The notes beneath the pieces were generated by a model. It ran no database searches. It saw only the letters and a program-made list of their open reading frames with translations, and had not been told where the DNA came from. A stretch of 6,245 nt of DNA, taken from NCBI GenBank assembly GCA_038230695.1, contig JBBRMT010000267.1:1-6245 (forward strand). The letters are read 5' to 3'. The position numbers and the translations under genes are program-made. Position 1 is the stretch's first letter. Each line of letters opens with the position of its first letter. Below are positions 1-4,762 of the stretch, piece by piece. Origin of the DNA: QHBQ01 sp038230695. Its GTDB lineage: Bacteria; Chloroflexota; Chloroflexia; QHBQ01.

Positions 1-130
1 CCGCGATAATGCGGCCCTCCTGGGGCTTCTCCTTGACCGTATCGGGCAGCACGATGCCGCTCTTGGTAACTTCTTCCTTCGGCAGCGCCTTGATAACGAC
101 GCGATTGCCCAGTGGGCGAAGTGTTGACAT
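1..130 (-). CDS. groES: Co-chaperonin GroES (Hsp10), N-terminal part; runs off the window
   Basis: The first 43 residues are visible, beginning MSTLRPLGNRVVIK. This is the classic GroES opening, in which the first beta strand carries the RPLGDRV-type motif (here RPLGNRV). Residues 17-35 form the mobile loop, with the hydrophobic GIVLP segment (25-29) that in this family docks onto GroEL. The protein caps the GroEL chamber as a heptamer in the cytoplasm and assists ATP-driven folding. The ATG start is well supported: an AAGGAGGT ribosome binding site lies 11 nt upstream (142-149), and the leader carries a CIRCE operator. The gene continues beyond the left edge, where groEL would normally follow. 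Family assignment is very secure; regulation by HrcA is inferred from the operators. Confidence 0.97.
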   Translation of the reverse strand, partial: MSTLRPLGNRVVIKALPKEEVTKSGIVLPDTVKEKPQEGRIIA

Positions 131-141
131 AGTTCTTTCCT

Positions 142-149
142 ACCTCCTT
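142..149 (-). promoter_or_regulatory. Ribosome binding site of groES
   Basis: On the minus strand this reads AAGGAGGT, a near-perfect anti-SD match. It sits 11 nt before the groES ATG at 130-128 and supports that start. Confidence 0.85.
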
Positions 150-178
150 GTGGGATTTGTTTCAATATCTGTGGCTAA

Positions 179-205
179 TTAGCACTCTGACAACCAGAGT
201 GCCAA
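179..205 (-). promoter_or_regulatory. CIRCE operator 1 (HrcA binding site) in the groES leader
   Basis: The inverted repeat reads TTAGCACTC, then nine bases, then GAGTGCCAA. The CIRCE consensus is TTAGCACTC-N9-GAGTGCTAA, so the left arm is 9/9 and the right arm 8/9, with the exact 9-nt spacer. It lies just downstream of the predicted transcription start, so bound HrcA would block initiation or early elongation. In the RNA it would form a hairpin about 50 nt before the groES start codon. Confidence 0.95.
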
Positions 206-215
206 CCGCCCCTAT

Positions 216-244
216 ATAATACCAAACTTTGGCGCTGATTTCAA
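216..244 (-). promoter_or_regulatory. Sigma-70-type promoter of groES
   Basis: On the minus strand a -35 hexamer TTGAAA (244-239) is separated by exactly 17 nt from a -10 hexamer TATTAT (221-216). Transcription should start near 209, giving a leader of about 80 nt. The promoter lies between the two CIRCE elements, which is what a repressed housekeeping-sigma heat-shock promoter should look like. Confidence 0.8.
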
Positions 245-251
245 GGGCATT

Positions 252-278
252 TTGGCACTCTCATGGTGAGATTGCTAA
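252..278 (-). promoter_or_regulatory. CIRCE operator 2 (degenerate), upstream of the groES -35 box
   Basis: The sequence reads TTGGCACTC, nine bases, then GATTGCTAA. Each arm differs from the CIRCE consensus at one position (8/9 and 8/9), and the 9-nt spacer is kept. It begins 7 bp upstream of the groES -35 hexamer. The matching arms and spacing make chance unlikely. Binding is probably weaker than at the first copy because pairing between its arms is imperfect. Confidence 0.8.
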
Positions 279-302
279 GAAAAGCATTAGAACTCCTAGA
301 AG

Positions 303-341
303 GCAAAATATCAGCCCCATATCTTAGTAGGTGTGGGGCTG
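303..341 (-). terminator. Possible rho-independent terminator of a leftward transcript
   Basis: The arms CAGCCCCA (312-319) and TGGGGCTG (334-341) are perfectly complementary over 8 bp around a 14-nt loop. On the minus strand the hairpin is followed by ATATTTTGCC (311-302), a short T-rich run. It lies 13 nt after the stop codon of the small leftward ORF at 354-473 and before the groES promoter region, so it would insulate groES from upstream leftward transcription. On the plus strand the stem can be extended with G-U pairs, but no T-run follows. Confidence 0.5.
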
Positions 342-353
342 TTCGTTGGGTGA

Positions 354-473
354 TTATTGACTTGTAGGCCGCCAGTAACCGTTAGGTGGTGAAGTGCCGC
401 TATGTGGTTCATCCAGGCTACGGCCTCGCGTATCTGCTGCCACCTCGTGGTGCAGCCCATTGCTCTGATACAT
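354..473 (-). CDS. Possible small protein, 39 aa, unknown function
   Basis: The ORF starts at ATG 473-471 and ends with TAA at 356-354. It begins MYQSNGLHHEVAAD and ends NGYWRPTSQ, a hydrophilic sequence without a membrane segment or a motif I recognise. The case for it rests on context. AAAGGAGG (488-481) stands 7 nt before the ATG, a TATAAT box lies further upstream on the same strand (589-584), and a hairpin with a T-run follows 13 nt after the stop. A competing ORF in another frame (311-511, 66 aa, starting MIGLLNNPKEAC) has no good ribosome binding site and would run through the terminator hairpin. Its helical stretch around WQQIREAVAW means it cannot be excluded. I do not recognise a family for either. 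Confidence 0.35.
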   Translation of the reverse strand: MYQSNGLHHEVAADTRGRSLDEPHSGTSPPNGYWRPTSQ

Positions 474-480
474 ATGCAAG

Positions 481-507
481 CCTCCTTTGGGTTGTTCAAT
501 AACCCAA
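481..507 (-). promoter_or_regulatory. Strong Shine-Dalgarno with an abutting hairpin
   Basis: On the minus strand the arms TTGGGTT (507-501) and AACCCAA (493-487) form a 7-bp stem around a 7-nt loop. The SD sequence AAAGGAGG occupies 488-481, so its first two bases are the last bases of the stem. An SD sharing bases with a stem is a layout that could modulate ribosome access to the small ORF. The function is inferred. Confidence 0.4.
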
Positions 508-567
508 TCATATCACCAAACTGCGAGGGATTGAATGTCAGAGACGTTGCGTTATGGTGACTTTTGT

Positions 568-589
568 GTAACAAATTGTCACTATTATA
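568..589 (-). promoter_or_regulatory. Putative leftward -10 box with an overlapping operator-like inverted repeat
   Basis: The minus strand carries a consensus TATAAT (589-584). No good -35 hexamer is present at 16-18 nt spacing, so the promoter may be weak or need an activator. Immediately downstream (582-568) is a 15-bp inverted repeat with arms GTGACAA and TTGTTAC, one mismatch, around a single central base. The predicted start (about 577) falls inside it. A repressor bound here would cover the start site. No particular regulator can be named. Confidence 0.4.
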
Positions 590-621
590 GATGAACGAAA
601 AGGTTTGTGGTGGCAACAAGT

Positions 622-650
622 TTGCGCCGATTGCAACATTGTGCTAGAAT
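622..650 (+). promoter_or_regulatory. Promoter of mdh
   Basis: A -35-like TTGCGC (622-627) is spaced 17 nt from TAGAAT (645-650). The -10 is preceded by TGC, giving an extended -10 (TGN) context. Transcription should begin near 657, leaving a leader of about 34 nt before the mdh ATG. It diverges from the putative leftward promoter at 584-589. Confidence 0.65.
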
Positions 651-690
651 CAAGGCACTGACAGATAATATCACCAGAGAGAGGAACAAG

Positions 691-1620
691 ATGCGTAAGA
701 AGATAACCGTAGTTGGCGCGGGGATGGTGGGCGGCAGCGTGGCGATGGCCCTGGCCGGGCGCAACTACGCCGACATTGTGCTGATTGACATTGTAGAGGG
801 GCTGGCGCAGGGCAAAGCGCTGGACATTATGGAGGCGGGGCCGGTTGATCGCTTCAGCACCAAACTGAGCGGCGGCAAGGACTACGCGACGACTGCCAAC
901 AGCGATATTGTGGTGATTACCAGCGGCATCCCGCGCAAGCCAGGGATGACCCGCGACGACCTGCTCAATACCAACGCCAATATCGTGCGCGGGGTGACGG
1001 AGCAAATCGTGCAGCATAGCCCCAACGCCATCCTCATCATCGTCTCCAACCCACTCGACGCAATGACCCAGCTTGCCTGGCAGGTAAGCAAGTTCCCCAA
1101 GCAGCGAGTGATGGGCATGGCGGGCGTGCTGGACTCGGCCCGCTTTCGCACCTTCATTGCCATGGAGCTAAATGTATCGCCCAAGGATGTCCACGCCTTC
1201 GTAATGGGCGGGCATGGTGACACCATGGTGCCGCTGCCGCGCTATTCCACAGTGGCGGGCGTGCCGATTACCGAATTGCTATCCGAGGAGCGGGTCAAGG
1301 CGTTGGTGGAGCGCACCGCCAATGGTGGCGCAGAGATCGTCAAGCACCTGCAAACCGGCAGCGCGTTCTACGCCCCCGCCGCATCAGTGTGCGAGATGGT
1401 GGATGCGATTATGCTGGACGAGAAGCGCATCCTGCCCTGCGCGGTCTATCTGGAGGGAGAGTACGGCATCAATGGCCTGTTCGTTGGGGTGCCAGCCAAG
1501 CTGGGCGCGGGCGGGGTCGAAGAGGTGTTCCAGCTAAAGCTGAACGACGACGAAACCTCTGCCTTGCAGAAGTCGGCAGCGGCGGTCAAGGAACTGATTG
1601 ACGTGCTGAAGCTGGCTTGA
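691..1620 (+). CDS. mdh: Malate dehydrogenase (NAD-dependent, LDH-like type)
   Basis: This 309-residue enzyme interconverts malate and oxaloacetate with NAD(H) in the cytoplasm, serving the TCA cycle and related carbon pathways. The Rossmann fold opens with GAGMVGGS (9-16), and Asp33 at the end of the second strand favours NAD over NADP. Active-site residues are all present: Arg82 and Arg88 on the mobile loop (GIPRKPGMTR), Asn120 in SNPLD, the Asp148/Arg151 pair in LDSAR, and catalytic His175 in GGHGD. An arginine at the specificity position of the loop marks malate rather than lactate dehydrogenase. Length and sequence resemble, from memory, the Chloroflexus-type tetrameric enzyme. The reading frame stays open upstream to a GTG at 607, but that start would precede the promoter. 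ATG 691 has GAGAGGA just upstream and gives the usual family N-terminus MRKKI. The gene appears monocistronic. Confidence 0.98.
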   Translation: MRKKITVVGAGMVGGSVAMALAGRNYADIVLIDIVEGLAQGKALDIMEAGPVDRFSTKLSGGKDYATTANSDIVVITSGIPRKPGMTRDDLLNTNANIVRGVTEQIVQHSPNAILIIVSNPLDAMTQLAWQVSKFPKQRVMGMAGVLDSARFRTFIAMELNVSPKDVHAFVMGGHGDTMVPLPRYSTVAGVPITELLSEERVKALVERTANGGAEIVKHLQTGSAFYAPAASVCEMVDAIMLDEKRILPCAVYLEGEYGINGLFVGVPAKLGAGGVEEVFQLKLNDDETSALQKSAAAVKELIDVLKLA

Positions 1621-1651
1621 GGCATAGGGCGTGAGGCAAGACGTAGGGGTG

Positions 1652-1671
1652 GGGCGCACTGATTTGCGCCC
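1652..1671 (+). terminator. Hairpin downstream of mdh, possible weak terminator
   Basis: GGGCGCA (1652-1658) and TGCGCCC (1665-1671) form a perfect 7-bp GC-rich stem with a 6-nt loop, 31 nt after the mdh stop. Only TT then CC follows, so there is no proper U-run. It may act as a weak or rho-assisted terminator or as a 3' stabilising stem. Confidence 0.45.
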
Positions 1672-1691
1672 TTCCTGCTAAATCGGATTCG

Positions 1692-1700
1692 TGTTATAAT
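1692..1700 (+). promoter_or_regulatory. Extended -10 promoter of the DUF4258/zinc-finger operon
   Basis: TGTTATAAT is a consensus TATAAT (1695-1700) preceded by the TGN extended -10 motif. At 17 nt spacing the -35 position is TTCCTG (1672-1677), a poor match, which extended -10 promoters tolerate. Transcription should begin near 1707, about 40 nt before the first gene of the pair. Confidence 0.65.
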
Positions 1701-1745
1701 TCGGATATAGTTGCGCTAATACGTTTACGTTGCTGAGAGGGATGA

Positions 1746-2069
1746 ATGAACCTGGATGATAAACTAAAACAGATACAAGAGCAGGCTGTGAACGGTGGCT
1801 TCAAGAAGTCGCATCACGCCAACGAAGAGATGAAGGATGAGAGCATTAACGAAGAGGCGGTACTCGAAGCCCTCGCCAGCGGCCAGATACTAGAAGATTA
1901 TCCAACTCACAAAAGGGGAGCCTGCGGTCTGGTTGGCGGTATTGCCAAAGATGGTCGTCCAATACATATTGTCTGCACAACATCACAATCACCGCTCATC
2001 ATCATCACAGTATATGAGCCAAAGCTACCCTGGTGGATAACGCCAACCCAGAGGAGGAGTAAACAATGA
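1746..2069 (+). CDS. DUF4258 family protein, putative toxin of a type II toxin-antitoxin pair
   Basis: This is a 107-residue soluble protein. After a charged N-terminus it shows the DUF4258 pattern: His23/His24 plus a Glu/Met segment (HHANEEM), a helix with EEAVLEALASGQILEDYP (36-53), a strand with GLVGGIAKDGRPIHIVC (61-77), and a final strand with the diagnostic ITVYEP (87-92) followed by a WW pair. In comparative work such proteins have been grouped with RelE/barnase-like RNase-fold toxins and are often encoded beside a small zinc-finger antitoxin, as here. Toxicity and RNase activity are inferred, and no catalytic residue can be assigned. The start has GAGAGGG (1735-1741) upstream. A nearby ATG at 1742 is out of frame and stops after five codons. 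The stop codon overlaps the next start by 4 nt, implying translational coupling. Confidence 0.85.
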   Translation: MNLDDKLKQIQEQAVNGGFKKSHHANEEMKDESINEEAVLEALASGQILEDYPTHKRGACGLVGGIAKDGRPIHIVCTTSQSPLIIITVYEPKLPWWITPTQRRSKQ

Positions 2070-2368
2070 ACTGCACAATTGAAGGCTGCACGGGCGAGTA
2101 TGAGGACAAGCGCGTACTTCAGGCAGAGAAGGTTGATGGGCGTATAGTAGTGGTTGACAATGTGCCTGCCCAGGTTTGCAACTTCTGCGGCGATGTGCTG
2201 ATTAACTGGGATACGATGGCGCAAATTGAAGCCTTTCTCGAAACCCAGCCCCAGCCAGTTGGCAACGCACCAGTTTACAAATTTGCCCCACAATGGACAG
2301 CTAGGCAGCTAGCAGAGCCAGTCGGTGTAGGCACGGTTAGCAGCAATGGTCACAAGCCCAGAGGATAG
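2066..2368 (+). CDS. MqsA/YgiT-type zinc-finger protein, putative antitoxin
   Basis: This is a 100-residue protein. Four cysteines form a zinc-knuckle pattern: Cys3 and Cys8 near the N-terminus, and Cys38 and Cys41 in VCNFCGD. The segment between them (EDKRV, then DGRIVVVDNVPAQVC) is the typical YgiT-type zinc-finger domain, as in the N-terminal half of the MqsA antitoxin. The first pair is CX4C instead of the usual CX2C. The tail (about 46-100) includes a short helix (MAQIEAFLETQ) but no recognisable helix-turn-helix such as full-length MqsA carries, so autorepression is uncertain. GAGGAGG (2051-2057) precedes the ATG, and the start overlaps the DUF4258 gene's stop (ATGA). The role as antitoxin is inferred from family and neighbour. 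It could instead be a stand-alone zinc-binding partner. Confidence 0.85.
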   Translation: MNCTIEGCTGEYEDKRVLQAEKVDGRIVVVDNVPAQVCNFCGDVLINWDTMAQIEAFLETQPQPVGNAPVYKFAPQWTARQLAEPVGVGTVSSNGHKPRG

Positions 2369-2406
2369 GCACACGTAAACCGAGCGATTCAACATTACCA
2401 TCACCT

Positions 2407-2436
2407 AGCCCTCTTCCCTTGGGGGAGAGGGCTTTT
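2407..2436 (+). terminator. Rho-independent terminator after the toxin-antitoxin-like operon
   Basis: AGCCCTCT (2407-2414) pairs with AGAGGGCT (2426-2433). The stem continues inward with TCCC/GGGG to about 12 bp around a 3-nt loop, followed by TTTT. It lies about 40 nt after the zinc-finger gene's stop. The response regulator gene ends only 7 nt away on the other strand. In that direction no T-run follows, so there it would act only as a 3'-end stem. Confidence 0.8.
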
Positions 2437-2440
2437 GCTG

Positions 2441-3145
2441 CTATTCCACCTCTTTGTCTACATCCACCAGACGGCGGCGCACTGCGTAGAGCGCGGCTTT
2501 GGTACGGTCGGAGAGGTGCAGCTTCTGCAAGATGTTGCTAACGTGGGTTTTGACTGTCTTTTCGGAAAGCACCAATTCGTCGGCGATCTCGCGGTTGCTG
2601 CGGCCACGGGCAATCAGGCGTAGCACCTCGATTTCGCGCTCGGTCAGCCCTGGTTCAAGTTCCTTGCTGCCCTTTGGTCGAGTCGTCACTTGCTGTGGAG
2701 GAGTGCCTAGCTCCTGCATGATCTTGCGGGCGATTTCGGGATGGAGGGTGGGTTCGCCCCGCGCCACCTTCTCGATCGCCGCCGCCAGGGCGTTGGGCTG
2801 GATGTCCTTCATCAGATAACCCGCCGCGCCCGCTTTGATTGAAGCGAATACCTGCTCGTCCTCACTGAAGCTGGTGAGGACGATAACCTGGGTGGATGGC
2901 ACCGAGGTGCGAATAGCGCGGGTGGCCTGCGCCCCATCCATGCGCGGCATCACCAAGTCCATCAGCACCACGTTGGGTCGCAACGCCTGGGCCTTCTCCA
3001 CCGCATCCATGCCGTCCACCGCTTCGCCAACCACCTCGATATTGGGCTGAAGTTCGAGGAAGCCGCGCAGACCCTGGCGCACCACCGCGTGGTCATCCAC
3101 GATCATTACCCGAATCTTGCCCTTCTCCTTGCCTGTCTGGCCCAT
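2441..3145 (-). CDS. NarL/FixJ-family response regulator (REC + LuxR-type HTH)
   Basis: This 234-residue transcriptional regulator is the output half of a two-component system. The receiver domain (about 10-128) has acidic residues Asp17/Asp18, phospho-acceptor Asp63 in LMDLVMPRMDG, Thr91, and Lys113 in YLMKD, so it looks fully functional. A linker rich in Pro, Gln and Thr (about 147-166) leads to a LuxR/NarL DNA-binding domain (167-225) containing LTEREIEVLRLIARG, the recognition region NREIADELVLSEKTVKTHVSNI and the final KLHLSDR. Phosphorylation probably promotes dimerisation and promoter binding; targets are unknown. The ATG at 3145 keeps the whole first strand (KIRVMIVDD). The next ATG (3106) would cut into it. 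Upstream AGGG is only a moderate ribosome binding site, and the start lies inside the kinase gene, so translation is probably coupled. Confidence 0.95.
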   Translation of the reverse strand: MGQTGKEKGKIRVMIVDDHAVVRQGLRGFLELQPNIEVVGEAVDGMDAVEKAQALRPNVVLMDLVMPRMDGAQATRAIRTSVPSTQVIVLTSFSEDEQVFASIKAGAAGYLMKDIQPNALAAAIEKVARGEPTLHPEIARKIMQELGTPPQQVTTRPKGSKELEPGLTEREIEVLRLIARGRSNREIADELVLSEKTVKTHVSNILQKLHLSDRTKAALYAVRRRLVDVDKEVE

Positions 3146-4721
3146 AATCTAAGCCCTGCCGTTCTGCGTGCTGCGGCACGCCCGCTGATTGGTCGCTGGC
3201 TGGCGGCTCGATTTCCTCCCATACCGACTCGTAACCGTCCGCCATGGTTGTCTGCCCATTGCCATTGCCATTATATAGCGGCTGGCCCATATTCGGCAAT
3301 GCCTGGCTGGTTTCCGGCGCAAGCGGTAGCCAGACGCGGAAGATGCTACCCTTGCCCGGTTCGCTATATGCGGCCACGCTGCCACCGTGCGCGTTGGCGA
3401 TGCTACGCACGATGGGCAGGCCCAACCCAGTGCCACCCGCTTCGCGGCTACGCGCCTTGTCCACACGGTAGAAGCGTTCCCAGATGTGCGGCAAATCCTG
3501 CTGGTTGATGCCCACCCCGGTGTCGGCCACCTCCAGCACCGCCCAGCCGTTATCGCGGTAGAGGCTGAGGGTGATGCTGCCCTCTTCGGGGGTATATTTC
3601 ACCGCATTATCCACCAGGTTGAGCAGCAATTGCTTTAGTTGGTCGGGGTCGCCCAGTGCGGTTGCGGTATCTTCGTGTCCGAGGCTGACCCGCCGACTGC
3701 CCGCCATCAGTCTTGCCTGCTTGAAGATGTCGAGCAGCAAGGTGTCAAGTTCGACGGACCGCCTAAGCCTGCCGCTGTCTTGCACCGCAGTGGGGCTGGG
3801 ATTGTCGAGTTGGGCCAGCAACAGCAGGTCATCCACGATGCGGCTCATGCGGTTGGCTTCATTCTCGATGGCGAGGATGGCATCGTCACGCTCGGCGGGG
3901 TCGTCCACGCGGCGCAGCAATGCAGCGTTGCCCTTGATTACGGTAAGCGGGGTACGCAGTTCGTGCGACGAGTCGGCGACGAAGCGTTGCTGGAAAGCAA
4001 AGGCGATCTGCAGCCGATTGAGCATCCGATTGAAGGTATCGGCTAGCTGGCCGATCTCATCGTTGACCTTGCGTTCGGGGATGCGCTGGCTAAGGTCCTG
4101 TGATAGCTCGATGCTGTGCGCGGTGGCGGTGACGGCGGCAATGGGGGTGAGGGCGCGGCGGGTGACGAGCCAGCCAAGTAGCACCGATAGCAGCACCGCT
4201 GCCACCGCGCTGATAATTAGAATGAGAGCGAGAGTGTGCAGCGTTGCCTTCATCGGCTCCAGCGACTCAGCGACGATAATCGCCCCCAGTGCATGGTCAA
4301 CCCCGGTCAGGCGCAGCGGGGTGGTCAACATCCGCAGTTGGCTGGAGTTGCTGAGAATCTGGGTACTCCACGTTTCGTTGCCATTGAGTGCGGTAGTAAA
4401 GGCGCTGTCGCTAACCGGCAGCAGACTGCCTTGCAGGTCGCTGGATAGGCGCACTACGCCGCCACTCTGGTCAACCACCTCGACATACACCGAGTCGCTG
4501 CTGAAGGCATCAGCGGTCGGCACGTCAACGCTCAACCCACCAAAGCGGTTAGGTCCGGCCACGCTGCTCTGCAATACTGCTGCGGTGCGCGAACGCAGCG
4601 TATTATCCACGCTGTCCGACAGGTTCTTGGCGAAGAACCCGTAGATAGACAGGCAGAGCGCAAGGACGACGATGGCTAGGAAGCCGCTGTATAGCAAGAC
4701 GAGACGTAGACGGATGGACAC
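3093..4721 (-). CDS. Membrane sensor histidine kinase (HAMP, HisKA, HATPase_c)
   Basis: This 542-residue kinase starts at GTG 4721. A first membrane helix (about 8-30) and a second (about 163-186) enclose an extracytoplasmic sensor of about 130 residues with no motif I can name. A HAMP domain follows (about 187-240, with P193 and DEIGQLADTFN). The HisKA domain carries phospho-acceptor His253 in SSHELRTPL. The ATP-binding domain shows the N box (NLVDNAVKY, 368-376), G1 box (DTGVGI, 400-405), F box (RFYRVD) and G2 box (GGTGLGL, 429-435). The catalytic part ends near 467. The remaining 75 residues are a Gly/Asn/Gln-rich, unstructured-looking tail, whose last part overlaps the regulator gene by 53 nt. 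The HELRTP box is of the EnvZ/PhoR type, which usually partners OmpR-like regulators, whereas the neighbour is NarL-type. An earlier in-frame GTG (4766) overlaps the upstream stop but lacks a ribosome binding site. Confidence 0.95.
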   Translation of the reverse strand: MSIRLRLVLLYSGFLAIVVLALCLSIYGFFAKNLSDSVDNTLRSRTAAVLQSSVAGPNRFGGLSVDVPTADAFSSDSVYVEVVDQSGGVVRLSSDLQGSLLPVSDSAFTTALNGNETWSTQILSNSSQLRMLTTPLRLTGVDHALGAIIVAESLEPMKATLHTLALILIISAVAAVLLSVLLGWLVTRRALTPIAAVTATAHSIELSQDLSQRIPERKVNDEIGQLADTFNRMLNRLQIAFAFQQRFVADSSHELRTPLTVIKGNAALLRRVDDPAERDDAILAIENEANRMSRIVDDLLLLAQLDNPSPTAVQDSGRLRRSVELDTLLLDIFKQARLMAGSRRVSLGHEDTATALGDPDQLKQLLLNLVDNAVKYTPEEGSITLSLYRDNGWAVLEVADTGVGINQQDLPHIWERFYRVDKARSREAGGTGLGLPIVRSIANAHGGSVAAYSEPGKGSIFRVWLPLAPETSQALPNMGQPLYNGNGNGQTTMADGYESVWEEIEPPASDQSAGVPQHAERQGLDYGPDRQGEGQDSGNDRG

Positions 4722-4727
4722 GGTTTT

Positions 4728-4732
4728 ACTCC
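4728..4732 (-). promoter_or_regulatory. Ribosome binding site that decides the kinase start
   Basis: On the minus strand TTGGAGT places GGAG (4732-4729) 7 nt before the GTG at 4721. The resulting N-terminus (MSIRLRLVLLYS, then the membrane helix) is typical of this kinase class. The alternative GTG at 4766 has no such site and would add 15 polar residues. Confidence 0.7.
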
Positions 4733-4762
4733 AATTGCTAGCGATGCATGGTGAATGTCGGT

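Noticed and set aside
607..690. In-frame N-terminal extension of malate dehydrogenase starting at GTG 607
   Set aside because: It would place the start upstream of the likely promoter (622-650) and add residues unlike the family. ATG 691 has a ribosome binding site and gives the normal 309-residue length.
538..1017. Minus-strand 159-codon ORF antisense to the start of mdh
   Set aside because: It is an antisense shadow of a confidently identified gene, with no ribosome binding site or recognisable domain.
3571..4644. Long (357-codon) plus-strand ORF opposite the kinase gene
   Set aside because: Its Ser/Arg-rich composition is typical of a reverse-complement shadow of a GC-rich gene. The minus strand encodes a complete kinase with all motifs.
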